NCBI RefSeq assembly: GCF_017165765.1
Contig: NZ_JAFGZD010000013.1
Span: 89,219-153,218 of the forward strand
Direction: 5' to 3'
DNA: 64,000 bases
Source of the DNA: Pseudomonas capsici
GTDB taxonomy: Bacteria; Pseudomonadota; Gammaproteobacteria; Pseudomonadales; Pseudomonadaceae
Of this stretch, positions 9,687 through 18,952 are shown piece after piece. Under the pieces are notes generated by a model. It made no database searches. It had not been told where the DNA came from and was given only the letters and a program-made list of their open reading frames with translations. Position 1 is the first letter of the stretch. Every line of letters starts with the position of its first letter. Made by a program: the position numbers and the translations under genes.

Positions 9687-10621
9687 ATTTCACTCATGAC
9701 GTGTGGGGGCCCGGGATCACTGCCAGGCCCAAGATTCTTATTGTCGATGACCAGGCAAGCAACATTCTGATTCTCAGAGAAATATTTCGAGAGTCCTGCG
9801 ACATCATCATGGCGACCGACGGGCAGCAAGCGCTGATGTTGTCTGCAACTCAACTTCCTGACCTCGTATTGCTGGATGTCGTCATGGAAGGGACCGATGG
9901 ACATGAAGTCTGTCGCCAGATGAAAGACTCGCCACTGACGCAACACATCCCCATCATTTTCGTAACAGCCAACAGAGATGAACTCGATGAAGTCAAGGGC
10001 TTCGAATTAGGGGCCGTAGACTTTATAACCAAACCCATCAATCCAACGATCGTCAGAGCCCGAGTCATTACTCACCTGACCCTCAAGCTGCAAAGCGACC
10101 TGCTCAGGCGCAGCGCATTTACCGATGGCCTGACGGGGGTTTCCAACAGAAGAAAGTTTGATGAAATGCTCGAACAATGCTGGCGTCAGAGTGACCGTAA
10201 CGGCACTCCCCTGTCCCTTATAATGATCGATGTCGACTACTTCAAACTTTACAACGACCGGTACGGCCATCAGGCAGGCGACCAGTGCCTGAAATCCATT
10301 GCTCAATCCTTGTCCGGGCTGATCCGGCGTCCTTTCGATCTGCTGGCACGTTATGGAGGAGAAGAGTTCGTCTGCATCCTGCCCCATACGGATATTTCAG
10401 GGGCCGTCAATGTAGCCGAAACCATGAAAGACGCTGTAGATGCCTTGGAGATGGAACACCTGGGTTCCGATATCGGCCAGAAGGTCACCATTTCCCTCGG
10501 GGTTGCCAGCACTGTTGCGACGCCCACTGGCACACAGGATGCCTTTTTGCGGGAAGCAGACAATCAGTTGTACATGGCCAAGAAGTCCGGCCGTCATCAG
10601 GTGGCAGCCGCCGGGCTCTGA
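9683..10621 (+). CDS. Response regulator diguanylate cyclase (REC-GGDEF)
   Basis: A 312-residue output protein. The N-terminal receiver (about residues 13-130) has the phosphoacceptor Asp in LLDVVMEGTDG and Lys in FITKPIN. The C-terminal GGDEF domain (about 145-310) has an intact active site GGEEF. An RPFD motif placed exactly five residues before it is the canonical inhibitory I-site, so cyclic di-GMP synthesis with product feedback is expected. The 4-base overlap with the hybrid kinase makes it the likely end point of that phosphorelay. Confidence 0.95.
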   Translation: MNFTHDVWGPGITARPKILIVDDQASNILILREIFRESCDIIMATDGQQALMLSATQLPDLVLLDVVMEGTDGHEVCRQMKDSPLTQHIPIIFVTANRDELDEVKGFELGAVDFITKPINPTIVRARVITHLTLKLQSDLLRRSAFTDGLTGVSNRRKFDEMLEQCWRQSDRNGTPLSLIMIDVDYFKLYNDRYGHQAGDQCLKSIAQSLSGLIRRPFDLLARYGGEEFVCILPHTDISGAVNVAETMKDAVDALEMEHLGSDIGQKVTISLGVASTVATPTGTQDAFLREADNQLYMAKKSGRHQVAAAGL

Positions 10622-10678
10622 AGCCACCGGAACAGCCCCGAGAAAAGCTGGCAGTGCCAGCCTTTCCGCAGGCCGTTA

Positions 10679-11989
10679 TCACAACTCGATGCGTTCCACC
10701 TTGCCCACCAGCAGGATGTAGGACAGCGCGCCAATCAGCGCCAGCACAGCGATGTAGGTGATGGCAGGCGCAAAGGAATCACCCGACGCCAGAAAGCCGA
10801 TCACGATCGGTGTGGCAATCGCCGCCAGGTTACCGATGAAATTGAAGGTGCCACCGGTCAGCCCCAGCAGACGTGCCGGAGCCAGCGTCGAAACCAGCGA
10901 CCAGGTGATCGACGCCAGACCATTGCCGAAGAACGCCAGCGCCAGGAACGCAATCACCAGCGGCGTGGAGTCCACGTAGTTGGCACCGATGATCGAGGTG
11001 GAAATCAGCAGACCGGCAATGATCGGCAACTTGCGCGCCAGACCCACACTATGGCCGCGCCGGATCAGCCAGTCCGAGAAAAACCCCGAGCAGAGTACGC
11101 CGACAAAAGCCGCCAGAAACGGCAAGGACGCCAGCAGTCCGGACTTGATGAAATCCATACCGCGATACTTGACCAGATAGGTGGGGAACCAGGTCAGGAA
11201 GAACCAGAGGGTCGAATTGAGGCAGAACTGCCCCAGATAAATGCCCCACAGCTTGCGCTGACTCAGCACCACACCCAGATCCTGCCAACTGAAGCCACGC
11301 TTCTGCTTTTCGGTATCGACCTGGATATCCACCAGACCTCCGCCTTCGCGGATCAGGTCGATCTCTTCCTTGTTGATGCCTTTGAAATCACGCGGCTCGC
11401 GATACACCGCATACCAGATCACGGCCCAGAGTATGCCGACACCACCGGTGACGACAAACACCATATGCCAGCCGTAATGGGCTTGCAGCCAGGCCAGGAC
11501 CGGAGTCAGGAACGCCAGGCCGACAAACTGCCCCGACGTATAGAAACCGATGGCCGTGGCCCGCTCGCGCTCGGGAAACCAGGAGGTGACCACGCGACTG
11601 TTGATCGGGTAGGCAGGCGCTTCCAGCGCACCGACGGCCATGCGCAGCACGAACAGCGCAATGAAACTCGCGGCAAAGCCCAGCATGACGGTCGCAATCG
11701 ACCATAGCAGCAGCGCGGCGGTGTAAAGAATACGCGGCGGAACACGATCCACCAGCCAGCCGCCGGGGAGCTGCATGGCCGCATAAGTCCAGCCGAAAGC
11801 CGAGAAAATCAGACCGACATGCACCGGGTCGATACCCAGTTCGCTGGTCAGAGCCGGCGCAGCGATGGACAGGTTGCTGCGGTCCAGATAATTGATCACC
11901 ACCGTGATGAACAGCAGCACCATGATGAAGAAACGCTTGCGAGTAGGCGTGACTAAAGATGCCGCCCCTTCGAGAGTGCGGGTTTGCAT
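10679..11989 (-). CDS. dgoT: MFS transporter, D-galactonate/hexuronate type
   Basis: A 436-residue inner-membrane permease with about 12 hydrophobic helices, of the anion:cation symporter family that includes DgoT and GudP. The first helix is followed by NYLDRSNLSIAAP, typical of this family, and the fifth-helix region has a charged loop as usual. It is last in the dgoK-dgoA-dgoD order on the same strand, 92 bases after dgoD, so proton-coupled uptake of D-galactonate is the likely role. Substrate assignment rests on context. Confidence 0.88.
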   Translation of the reverse strand: MQTRTLEGAASLVTPTRKRFFIMVLLFITVVINYLDRSNLSIAAPALTSELGIDPVHVGLIFSAFGWTYAAMQLPGGWLVDRVPPRILYTAALLLWSIATVMLGFAASFIALFVLRMAVGALEAPAYPINSRVVTSWFPERERATAIGFYTSGQFVGLAFLTPVLAWLQAHYGWHMVFVVTGGVGILWAVIWYAVYREPRDFKGINKEEIDLIREGGGLVDIQVDTEKQKRGFSWQDLGVVLSQRKLWGIYLGQFCLNSTLWFFLTWFPTYLVKYRGMDFIKSGLLASLPFLAAFVGVLCSGFFSDWLIRRGHSVGLARKLPIIAGLLISTSIIGANYVDSTPLVIAFLALAFFGNGLASITWSLVSTLAPARLLGLTGGTFNFIGNLAAIATPIVIGFLASGDSFAPAITYIAVLALIGALSYILLVGKVERIEL

Positions 11990-12081
11990 GAAGATTGCCC
12001 CTTGTTGGATTTATGTGAGGACTGCGTTCTGCAATGCCTGATCGTGCAGCGCCAGAGGCTGCACGATCCTTCAGATCGCCA

Positions 12082-13230
12082 TCACCATTCGGCAAAGCTG
12101 CCGTCGGCATGGCGCCAGATCGGGTTGCGCCAGCGGTGGCCGATGGCAGCACGCTCCTTGACGTACTCTTCATTGATCTCGATGCCCAGGCCCGGTCCGT
12201 TGGGGATCTTCACCATGCCCTTGTCGTAGTCGAACACCTCGGGGTGCTTCACATAGTCCAGCAGGTCGTTGCTCTCGTTGTAGTGAATGCCCAGGCTCTG
12301 CTCTTGAATGAAGGCGTTGTAGCAGGCTGCATCCAGCTGCAGGCAGGCCGCCAGCGCAATCGGCCCCAGCGGGCAATGCAGCGCCAGCGCCACGTCGTAG
12401 GCTTCGGCCATATTGGCGATCTTGCGGGTTTCGGTGATGCCACCGGCATGCGAGGCATCCGGCTGGATGATATCGACATAGCCTTCGCTCAGAACCCGCT
12501 TGAAGTCCCAACGCGAGAACAGCCGCTCACCCAGGGCAATGGGCGTGCTGGTCAGGGGTGCCAGTTCCTTGAGCGCCTCGTAGTTCTCGCTGAGGACCGG
12601 CTCTTCGATAAACATCAGCTTGAAGGGGTCCAGTTCCTTCATCAGCACCTTGGCCATGGGCTTGTGGACCCGGCCATGAAAGTCCACGCCAATGCCGACA
12701 TTCGGCCCGACTGCGTCGCGTACCGCAGCCACGTTGGCCAGCGCCAGATCGACCTTGTCGAAGGTGTCGAGAAACTGCAGCTCTTCGGTGCCGTTCATTT
12801 TCACGGCGGTAAAGCCACGCCCCACTGCTTCCTTGGCAGCACGAGCGGTATCGGCGGGCCGATCGCCGCCGATCCAGGAATACACGCGGATCTTGTCCCG
12901 TACCTGACCACCCAGCAGATCGCTGACCGAAACGCCCAGGGCCTTGCCCTTGATATCCCACAGCGCCTGGTCGATACCGGCCAGCGCACTCATGTGCACC
13001 GCGCCACCACGATAGAAACCGCCGCGGTACAGCACCGTCCAGATATCCTCGATATTGCGCGGGTCCTTGCCGATCAGATAATCGGAAAGCTCCTCCACCG
13101 CTGCGGCGACAGTATGGGCGCGACCTTCGACAACCGGCTCGCCCCAGCCGACGACGCCGTCATCGGTTTCGACTTTCAGAAAGCACCAGCGTGGCGGAAC
13201 GATAAAGGTCGTGAGCTTGGTGATTTTCAT
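12082..13230 (-). CDS. dgoD: D-galactonate dehydratase
   Basis: Enolase-superfamily enzyme that dehydrates D-galactonate to 2-keto-3-deoxygalactonate. 382 residues, the same length as the E. coli protein. The N-terminal capping domain begins MKITKLTTF. The barrel shows the metal and base residues of the family: Asp and His in VDFHGRVHKP, Glu in FIEEPV, Glu in ALGERLFSRW, and His in PDASHAGG. It lies between the aldolase and transporter genes of one minus-strand operon. Confidence 0.95.
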   Translation of the reverse strand: MKITKLTTFIVPPRWCFLKVETDDGVVGWGEPVVEGRAHTVAAAVEELSDYLIGKDPRNIEDIWTVLYRGGFYRGGAVHMSALAGIDQALWDIKGKALGVSVSDLLGGQVRDKIRVYSWIGGDRPADTARAAKEAVGRGFTAVKMNGTEELQFLDTFDKVDLALANVAAVRDAVGPNVGIGVDFHGRVHKPMAKVLMKELDPFKLMFIEEPVLSENYEALKELAPLTSTPIALGERLFSRWDFKRVLSEGYVDIIQPDASHAGGITETRKIANMAEAYDVALALHCPLGPIALAACLQLDAACYNAFIQEQSLGIHYNESNDLLDYVKHPEVFDYDKGMVKIPNGPGLGIEINEEYVKERAAIGHRWRNPIWRHADGSFAEW

Positions 13231-13278
13231 GTGTGCAATTTCTCTTATAGGTATGGGAAGAAGCGCTGGGTGCGCCGG

Positions 13279-13905
13279 TCAGTTGGAAGTCAGTTCACGC
13301 CAGGCGCTGACATAAGCCTTGGCGCGCTGCTCGACATCCGCCACGCTCATGCCTGGCTTGAACAGCCCGGAACCCAAGCCAAAGCCTTTGACGCCGGCAT
13401 CGAGGAAGTCCTTCATGTTCTGCGGCGTGATACCGCCCACCGGCAGCAGCACCGTGCCCGCTGGCAGCACCGCCAGCCAGGCCTTTACCACCGCTGGGGA
13501 CATCTGCTCGGCAGGAAACAGCTTGAGCACATCGGCACCTTCGGCCAGGGCGTCAAAGGCTTCGGTGGGCGTGGCGACGCCCGGCGACAGAAACAATCCG
13601 GCCGCCTTGGCCGCGCGCAGGACCTTGGGGTCACTGTGCGGCATGACAATGACCTGACCGCCCGCCTCCTTGACCTGAACGACCTGCTCCGCGGTCAGCA
13701 CGGTTCCCGCACCGACCAGACAGTCGGCAGGCAGGTACTGACGCAGCAGGGTGATGCTGTCATAGGGCTGCGGCGAGTTGAGGGGCACCTCGATCACCCG
13801 GAAACCGGCCTGATACAAGACCTCTCCAATGGCTGGCGCTTCTTCGGGACGCAGGCCGCGCAGAATCGCGACCAGTCCGTTTTCCTGCAGAGCTTGTTTG
13901 AGCAT
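13279..13905 (-). CDS. dgoA: 2-dehydro-3-deoxy-6-phosphogalactonate aldolase
   Basis: Class I aldolase that splits KDPGal into pyruvate and glyceraldehyde 3-phosphate, 208 residues. The KDPG-aldolase fold signature LVAILRGLRPEEA, the phosphate loop GAGTVLT and the Schiff-base Lys in DVLKLFPAEQ are visible. I place the start at 13905: a GAGGTG ribosome site sits just upstream inside the end of dgoK, and only one base separates it from the dgoK stop. The longer reading from 13917 would overlap that site. Confidence 0.94.
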   Translation of the reverse strand: MLKQALQENGLVAILRGLRPEEAPAIGEVLYQAGFRVIEVPLNSPQPYDSITLLRQYLPADCLVGAGTVLTAEQVVQVKEAGGQVIVMPHSDPKVLRAAKAAGLFLSPGVATPTEAFDALAEGADVLKLFPAEQMSPAVVKAWLAVLPAGTVLLPVGGITPQNMKDFLDAGVKGFGLGSGLFKPGMSVADVEQRAKAYVSAWRELTSN

Positions 13906-13906
13906 T

Positions 13907-14911
13907 TCACACCTCATGGGAATCTGTTGAAGACCCGGACGCGATCAGGTCAGCCTGAACGGCCACTTGCCACAGGCCCCGCTCGGTCGCCTGGGCGGCC
14001 GTCGTCACCTGCTCGAAACCGCACGCCGCAAGGCCACGTGTGTAACGCGCACAAAGCGACTCGCTACCGATCAGAATGACGGCAGGCAGTTGCTTGAACG
14101 TTTCTTGCTGGATTCGTGTCAGGGCTTCCAGTTCATGGCCGATGAGCAGACCGGACAGATAGTCAGGCTGGGCGCTGGCATCGAGCTGGCCGGTCAACCC
14201 CAGGGTTCGGGAACTGAAAATGGTCGAGAGCAGACCGGATGCCCCCTCATGCGACAGAGCGATGGACAGCCCGCAGTCGAATGCACTGGTATCGAAGGTT
14301 TCGCCCGGGCGCATGGTGCGACCGAGAATGGTATGGCCGCACAAGGCGGCGTACACCTCGCCGGTCATGAAGGTATCGAAATGGACAATGCAGCCTTCCA
14401 CCACATGCACCCATTTGGAGTGGCTGCCGGGAAGACCGATCAACAGTGGCCGGCAGGTCGCCGCCTCGTCGAGCGAAGCCAGTACACCGAGCACCTGGGT
14501 TTCTTCGCCGCGCATCACATTGGGCAGCGTTGAGCGCTGCAAGACGCCGGGAATGATATGGATATCAACACCCCGCAGACTGCGCACGCTCTGCAGGGCT
14601 GCGCTCAACTCACTGACGCTGGCCGGGGTTTCCCGGTATACGGCTTCGCGCCAGCCCTGGGCACTGCCCACCATGCCACAGGCAATCACCGGCAGATCCG
14701 GTTGTGCATCGAGCCAGTCGCCACAGGCCTGATCGAAAGCCAGCTCAAAGCCATCGCTACACAATGCGCCCGCAATCAGCCGCGGCGTATCCGGCAACTG
14801 CATGATGCCTGCGCTCAAGGAGCGCTGTTCCAGGACCTGACCGTGTTCGCCAAGTCGATAAGCACGAAGTGAGGTTGTTCCCCAATCGAGCGCGATCAAT
14901 TGCGCTGCCAT
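13907..14911 (-). CDS. dgoK: 2-dehydro-3-deoxygalactonokinase
   Basis: Phosphorylates 2-keto-3-deoxygalactonate at C6, the middle step of the De Ley-Doudoroff galactonate pathway. 334 residues with the N-terminal ATPase phosphate loop DWGTTSLRAYRL and a substrate-region segment LIGLPGSHSKWVHV typical of DgoK. It is first in the operon, next to dgoA, with a promoter candidate and a 19-bp palindrome upstream. Confidence 0.94.
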   Translation of the reverse strand: MAAQLIALDWGTTSLRAYRLGEHGQVLEQRSLSAGIMQLPDTPRLIAGALCSDGFELAFDQACGDWLDAQPDLPVIACGMVGSAQGWREAVYRETPASVSELSAALQSVRSLRGVDIHIIPGVLQRSTLPNVMRGEETQVLGVLASLDEAATCRPLLIGLPGSHSKWVHVVEGCIVHFDTFMTGEVYAALCGHTILGRTMRPGETFDTSAFDCGLSIALSHEGASGLLSTIFSSRTLGLTGQLDASAQPDYLSGLLIGHELEALTRIQQETFKQLPAVILIGSESLCARYTRGLAACGFEQVTTAAQATERGLWQVAVQADLIASGSSTDSHEV

Positions 14912-14951
14912 CGCTTCACCTGTTGTTTTTTTAAAAGTGAGTGCGAGGCGG

Positions 14952-14981
14952 ACTATAAACCCTGCCCGAATAAAATCTCAA
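14952..14981 (-). promoter_or_regulatory. Candidate sigma-70 promoter of the dgo operon
   Basis: On the minus strand TTGAGA (14981-14976) and TATAGT (14957-14952) are separated by 18 bases, and the dgoK start is 40 bases further on. Good match to consensus in an AT-rich stretch. Confidence 0.5.
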
Positions 14982-14993
14982 TATATAAATTAC

Positions 14994-15012
14994 AATCCCA
15001 TATTATGGGATT
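14994..15012. promoter_or_regulatory. 19-bp perfect palindrome upstream of dgoK, candidate operator
   Basis: AATCCCATA-T-TATGGGATT is a perfect 9-bp inverted repeat around one base, lying 12 bp upstream of the -35 candidate. Size and symmetry suit a dimeric regulator, and the position suits an activator or upstream-bound repressor. The IclR-type protein at 3702 is one candidate, but I do not see the same palindrome next to that gene. Confidence 0.5.
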
Positions 15013-15054
15013 TTATTTTCAATCTTCGAGAGTTACCCAAACCCTCAACCCAAT

Positions 15055-15088
15055 AAAAAACCCGCGACCTTTGCAGGACGCGGGTTTT
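15055..15088 (-). terminator. Intrinsic terminator of asd
   Basis: A CCCGCG/CGCGGG stem flanked by A and T runs. On the minus strand it ends in a TTTTTT tract 25 bases after the asd stop. Confidence 0.9.
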
Positions 15089-15113
15089 CATGTTGCCAGG
15101 CCCAGGCCGGGTA

Positions 15114-16226
15114 TCAACGCTCCAGCAGGATCCGCAGCATGCGACGCAACGGCTCGGCCGCACCCCACAGCAACTGGTCGCCTACAGTGAAAGCGCCCAG
15201 GTATTGCGAACCCATGTTCAGCTTGCGCAGACGCCCCACCGGAACGCTCATGGTGCCGGTTACAGCGGTCGGGCTCAGTTCCTGGATGCTGGCTTCACGA
15301 TGGTTCGGGACCAGCTTGACCCATGGGTTGTGCTGACTGATCAAACCTTCGATGTCCGCAATTGGCACATCCTTGTTCAGTTTGATGGTCAGTGCCTGGC
15401 TGTGGCAGCGCATGGCACCGATCCGAACGCAGATGCCGTCCACCGGAATCGGGCTCTTGAAGCGACCCAGAATCTTGTTGGTCTCGGCCTGGCCTTTCCA
15501 CTCTTCACGGCTCTGACCGTTCGGCAATTCCTTGTCGATCCAGGGGATCAGGCTGCCAGCCAGTGGCACACCGAAGTTCTCGGTCGGGAAGGCTTCGCCG
15601 CGCATGGCTTCAGCGACCTTGCGGTCGATGTCGAGGATGGCGCTGGCCGGGTTGGCCAGGTCATCGGCGACCGACGAATGGACAGTGCCCATCTGCTTGA
15701 TCAGCTCACGCATGTTCTGCGCGCCGGCACCGGATGCCGCCTGATAGGTCATGGCGTTCATCCATTCCACCAGACCGGCCTCGAACAGACCGCCCAGGCC
15801 CATCAGCATCAGGCTGACGGTGCAGTTGCCGCCGATGTAGTTCTTGGTGCCCGCGTCCAGTTGCTGGTCGATGACCTTGCGGTTCACAGGGTCCAGCACG
15901 ATCACGGCATCGTCCTGCATGCGCAGGCTGGAGGCCGCGTCGATCCAGTAACCCTGCCAGCCGGCTTCGCGCAGCTTGGGGAACACCTCGTTGGTGTAGT
16001 CGCCGCCCTGGCAGGTCAGAACCACGTCGAGAGTTTTCAGTTCTTCGATGCTGTAGGCATCCTTCAGAGGCGCAACATCCTTGCCTACCGACGGAGCCTG
16101 GCCACCGACATTGGAGGTAGTGAAGAACACGGGCTCAATGAGATCGAAGTCCTGCTCTTCCCGCATCCGTTGCATGAGCACGGAACCCACCATGCCACGC
16201 CAACCGATCAGACCTACACGTTTCAT
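15114..16226 (-). CDS. asd: Aspartate-semialdehyde dehydrogenase
   Basis: NADPH-dependent reduction of aspartyl phosphate to aspartate semialdehyde, the branch point to lysine/diaminopimelate, threonine and methionine. 370 residues. It has the Rossmann start MKRVGLIGWRGMVGSVL, the catalytic Cys in NCTVSLML, and the substrate-site region RIGAMRCHSQ. The start at 16226 is preferred to the longer frame because the family begins at this motif. It follows leuB, as in other Pseudomonas. Confidence 0.97.
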   Translation of the reverse strand: MKRVGLIGWRGMVGSVLMQRMREEQDFDLIEPVFFTTSNVGGQAPSVGKDVAPLKDAYSIEELKTLDVVLTCQGGDYTNEVFPKLREAGWQGYWIDAASSLRMQDDAVIVLDPVNRKVIDQQLDAGTKNYIGGNCTVSLMLMGLGGLFEAGLVEWMNAMTYQAASGAGAQNMRELIKQMGTVHSSVADDLANPASAILDIDRKVAEAMRGEAFPTENFGVPLAGSLIPWIDKELPNGQSREEWKGQAETNKILGRFKSPIPVDGICVRIGAMRCHSQALTIKLNKDVPIADIEGLISQHNPWVKLVPNHREASIQELSPTAVTGTMSVPVGRLRKLNMGSQYLGAFTVGDQLLWGAAEPLRRMLRILLER

Positions 16227-16301
16227 CGCAACTACACCTTGAATAAAAGTGGGACCGCTGCCGCACATGTGTCATGCACAGCGAGCAGCGGGCCAGAGAG
16301 A

Positions 16302-17384
<1,083 letters not shown>

Positions 17385-17452
17385 AACATCCTCAATTTTG
17401 TGCATCGGTGCCTCGAACAGCACCTGTCTATAACGCTTGATACGGCAAAAAC

Positions 17453-18217
17453 CTATCGCTGCGCCCAGAGCACCAGTACATCGGTGCTGAACGAGCCATC
17501 GTCGGCAATCTCGAAATACTCGCGAACCTCGGCACCCATGGCTTGCTGCAAGTCACGAATCGCAACACGCAACGACTGCGGTGTACGCATGCGCTCGACC
17601 CATGAGGTGTACTCCAGATGCAGGCGCTGACGCGCATGACTGCGCGTGAACAAACCGGCATCGCTGACATGATGTAACCACTCGGCAGCCGAGTAATCCC
17701 GCACATGGCTGGTGTCACGCAACACTTCCACCGTTTGCAGGTAGGTATCCAGCAACGGACTGCCCGGTGACATGACATCGATGAAAGCAGCCACGCCACC
17801 CGGCTTCAGAACCCGTCGCACTTCACGCAGGGCCAGCGCCAGATCGCTCCAGTGATGGGCCGAGTAGCGGCTGAACACGAAGTCGAACTCGCCATCCTGG
17901 AAAGGCAGATGCTCGGCCGCACCACGAACGGTGCGAATGTTGTCCAACCCTTTCTCGGCAGCGGCAGCACTTACCACGTCCAGCATCTGCTGCGAGAGGT
18001 CGTAAGCTACCACTTCGCCAACCGCCGGGGCGACATTAAAACTCACGTGTCCCCCTCCACACCCCAGATCCAGCACCCGCGCCTCGCCATGCCCGGCCAC
18101 TTCGGCCTGCAATAGCGCGAACTCGGCACCTTGAGCATGCACGGCGCTGTTCAGATAGGCAGAAGCCTGTTCACCGAACTGGCGTTGTACGACTTGAGTG
18201 TGGGCAGAGCGGGTCAT
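17453..18217 (-). CDS. Class I SAM-dependent methyltransferase in the leu cluster
   Basis: A 254-residue methyltransferase. Motif I is LDLGCGGGHVSFNV (about residue 49), followed by the acidic post-I residue VAYDLSQQML and motif IV region FDFVFSRYSAHHW. It is related to UbiE/BioC-like small-molecule methyltransferases. A gene of this kind sits between leuD and leuB in other Pseudomonas as well. Its substrate is unknown to me, and leucine synthesis does not need a methyltransferase. Confidence 0.88.
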   Translation of the reverse strand: MTRSAHTQVVQRQFGEQASAYLNSAVHAQGAEFALLQAEVAGHGEARVLDLGCGGGHVSFNVAPAVGEVVAYDLSQQMLDVVSAAAAEKGLDNIRTVRGAAEHLPFQDGEFDFVFSRYSAHHWSDLALALREVRRVLKPGGVAAFIDVMSPGSPLLDTYLQTVEVLRDTSHVRDYSAAEWLHHVSDAGLFTRSHARQRLHLEYTSWVERMRTPQSLRVAIRDLQQAMGAEVREYFEIADDGSFSTDVLVLWAQR

Positions 18218-18247
18218 GTCGGTTTCCTTGCCTGGCAGGTGTTCGAG

Positions 18248-18288
18248 AATGAATTCGCTCCTGCGGGTATGCCGGAAGCGAATTCATT
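18248..18288. repeat. REP-like inverted repeat (GAATTC type)
   Basis: AATGAATTCGCT and its exact complement AGCGAATTCATT flank a 17-base loop in the gap between leuD and the methyltransferase. The sequence resembles a common dispersed Pseudomonas palindrome. Confidence 0.7.
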
Positions 18289-18300
18289 TGCTATCAAAGA

Positions 18301-18942
18301 TCAGCCGCGAAACAACCACGGCTGACTGGCGCGGTGCTTGCTCTCGAAGGCAGCGATGGCATCGCTGTCCACCAGAGTCAGGCCGATATCGTCCAGGCCA
18401 TTGAGCAGGCAGTGCTTGCGGAAGGCGTCGATCTCGAAGCTCAGGACCTTGCCGTCGGGACGGGTGACGGTCTGCGCCTGCAGATCGATGCTCAACTGGT
18501 AGCCCGGCGTGGCTTCTACCTGCTGGAACAGTTGATCGACTTCGTCTTCGGCCAGAATGATCGGCAGCAGGCCGTTCTTGAAGCTGTTGTTGAAGAAGAT
18601 ATCGGCATAGCTCGGCGCGATGATTGCGCAGAAGCCATATTCTTCCAGCGCCCATGGCGCGTGCTCACGGCTGGAGCCGCAACCGAAGTTCTCGCGGGCC
18701 AGCAACACACTGGCACCTTGATAACGGTCATGGTTAAGTACGAAATCAGTGTTCAGAGGACGCTTGGAGTTGTCCTGATAAGGCTGGCCCACATCCAGGT
18801 AACGCCACTCATCGAACAGATTCGGGCCAAAACCCGTGCGCTTGATCGACTTGAGAAACTGTTTCGGGATGATCTGGTCGGTGTCGACGTTGGCACGATC
18901 CAGAGGAGCGACAAGGCCGTTGTGCTGGGTAAACGCTTTCAT
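18301..18942 (-). CDS. leuD: 3-isopropylmalate dehydratase small subunit
   Basis: Small subunit of isopropylmalate isomerase, 213 residues, the usual length. Recognisable by the swivelling-domain motifs DRANVDTDQIIPKQFL near the N-terminus and NFGCGSSREHAPWAL in the middle, which close over the 4Fe-4S active site of LeuC. Its start is 10 bases after the leuC stop, so they are cotranscribed. Confidence 0.97.
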   Translation of the reverse strand: MKAFTQHNGLVAPLDRANVDTDQIIPKQFLKSIKRTGFGPNLFDEWRYLDVGQPYQDNSKRPLNTDFVLNHDRYQGASVLLARENFGCGSSREHAPWALEEYGFCAIIAPSYADIFFNNSFKNGLLPIILAEDEVDQLFQQVEATPGYQLSIDLQAQTVTRPDGKVLSFEIDAFRKHCLLNGLDDIGLTLVDSDAIAAFESKHRASQPWLFRG

Positions 18943-18952
18943 GCTGGGCTCC

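Noticed and set aside
12034..14079. 681-residue open frame opposite dgoD and dgoA
   Set aside because: Low-complexity His/Gln-rich translation without domains, fully overlapped by three clear pathway genes.
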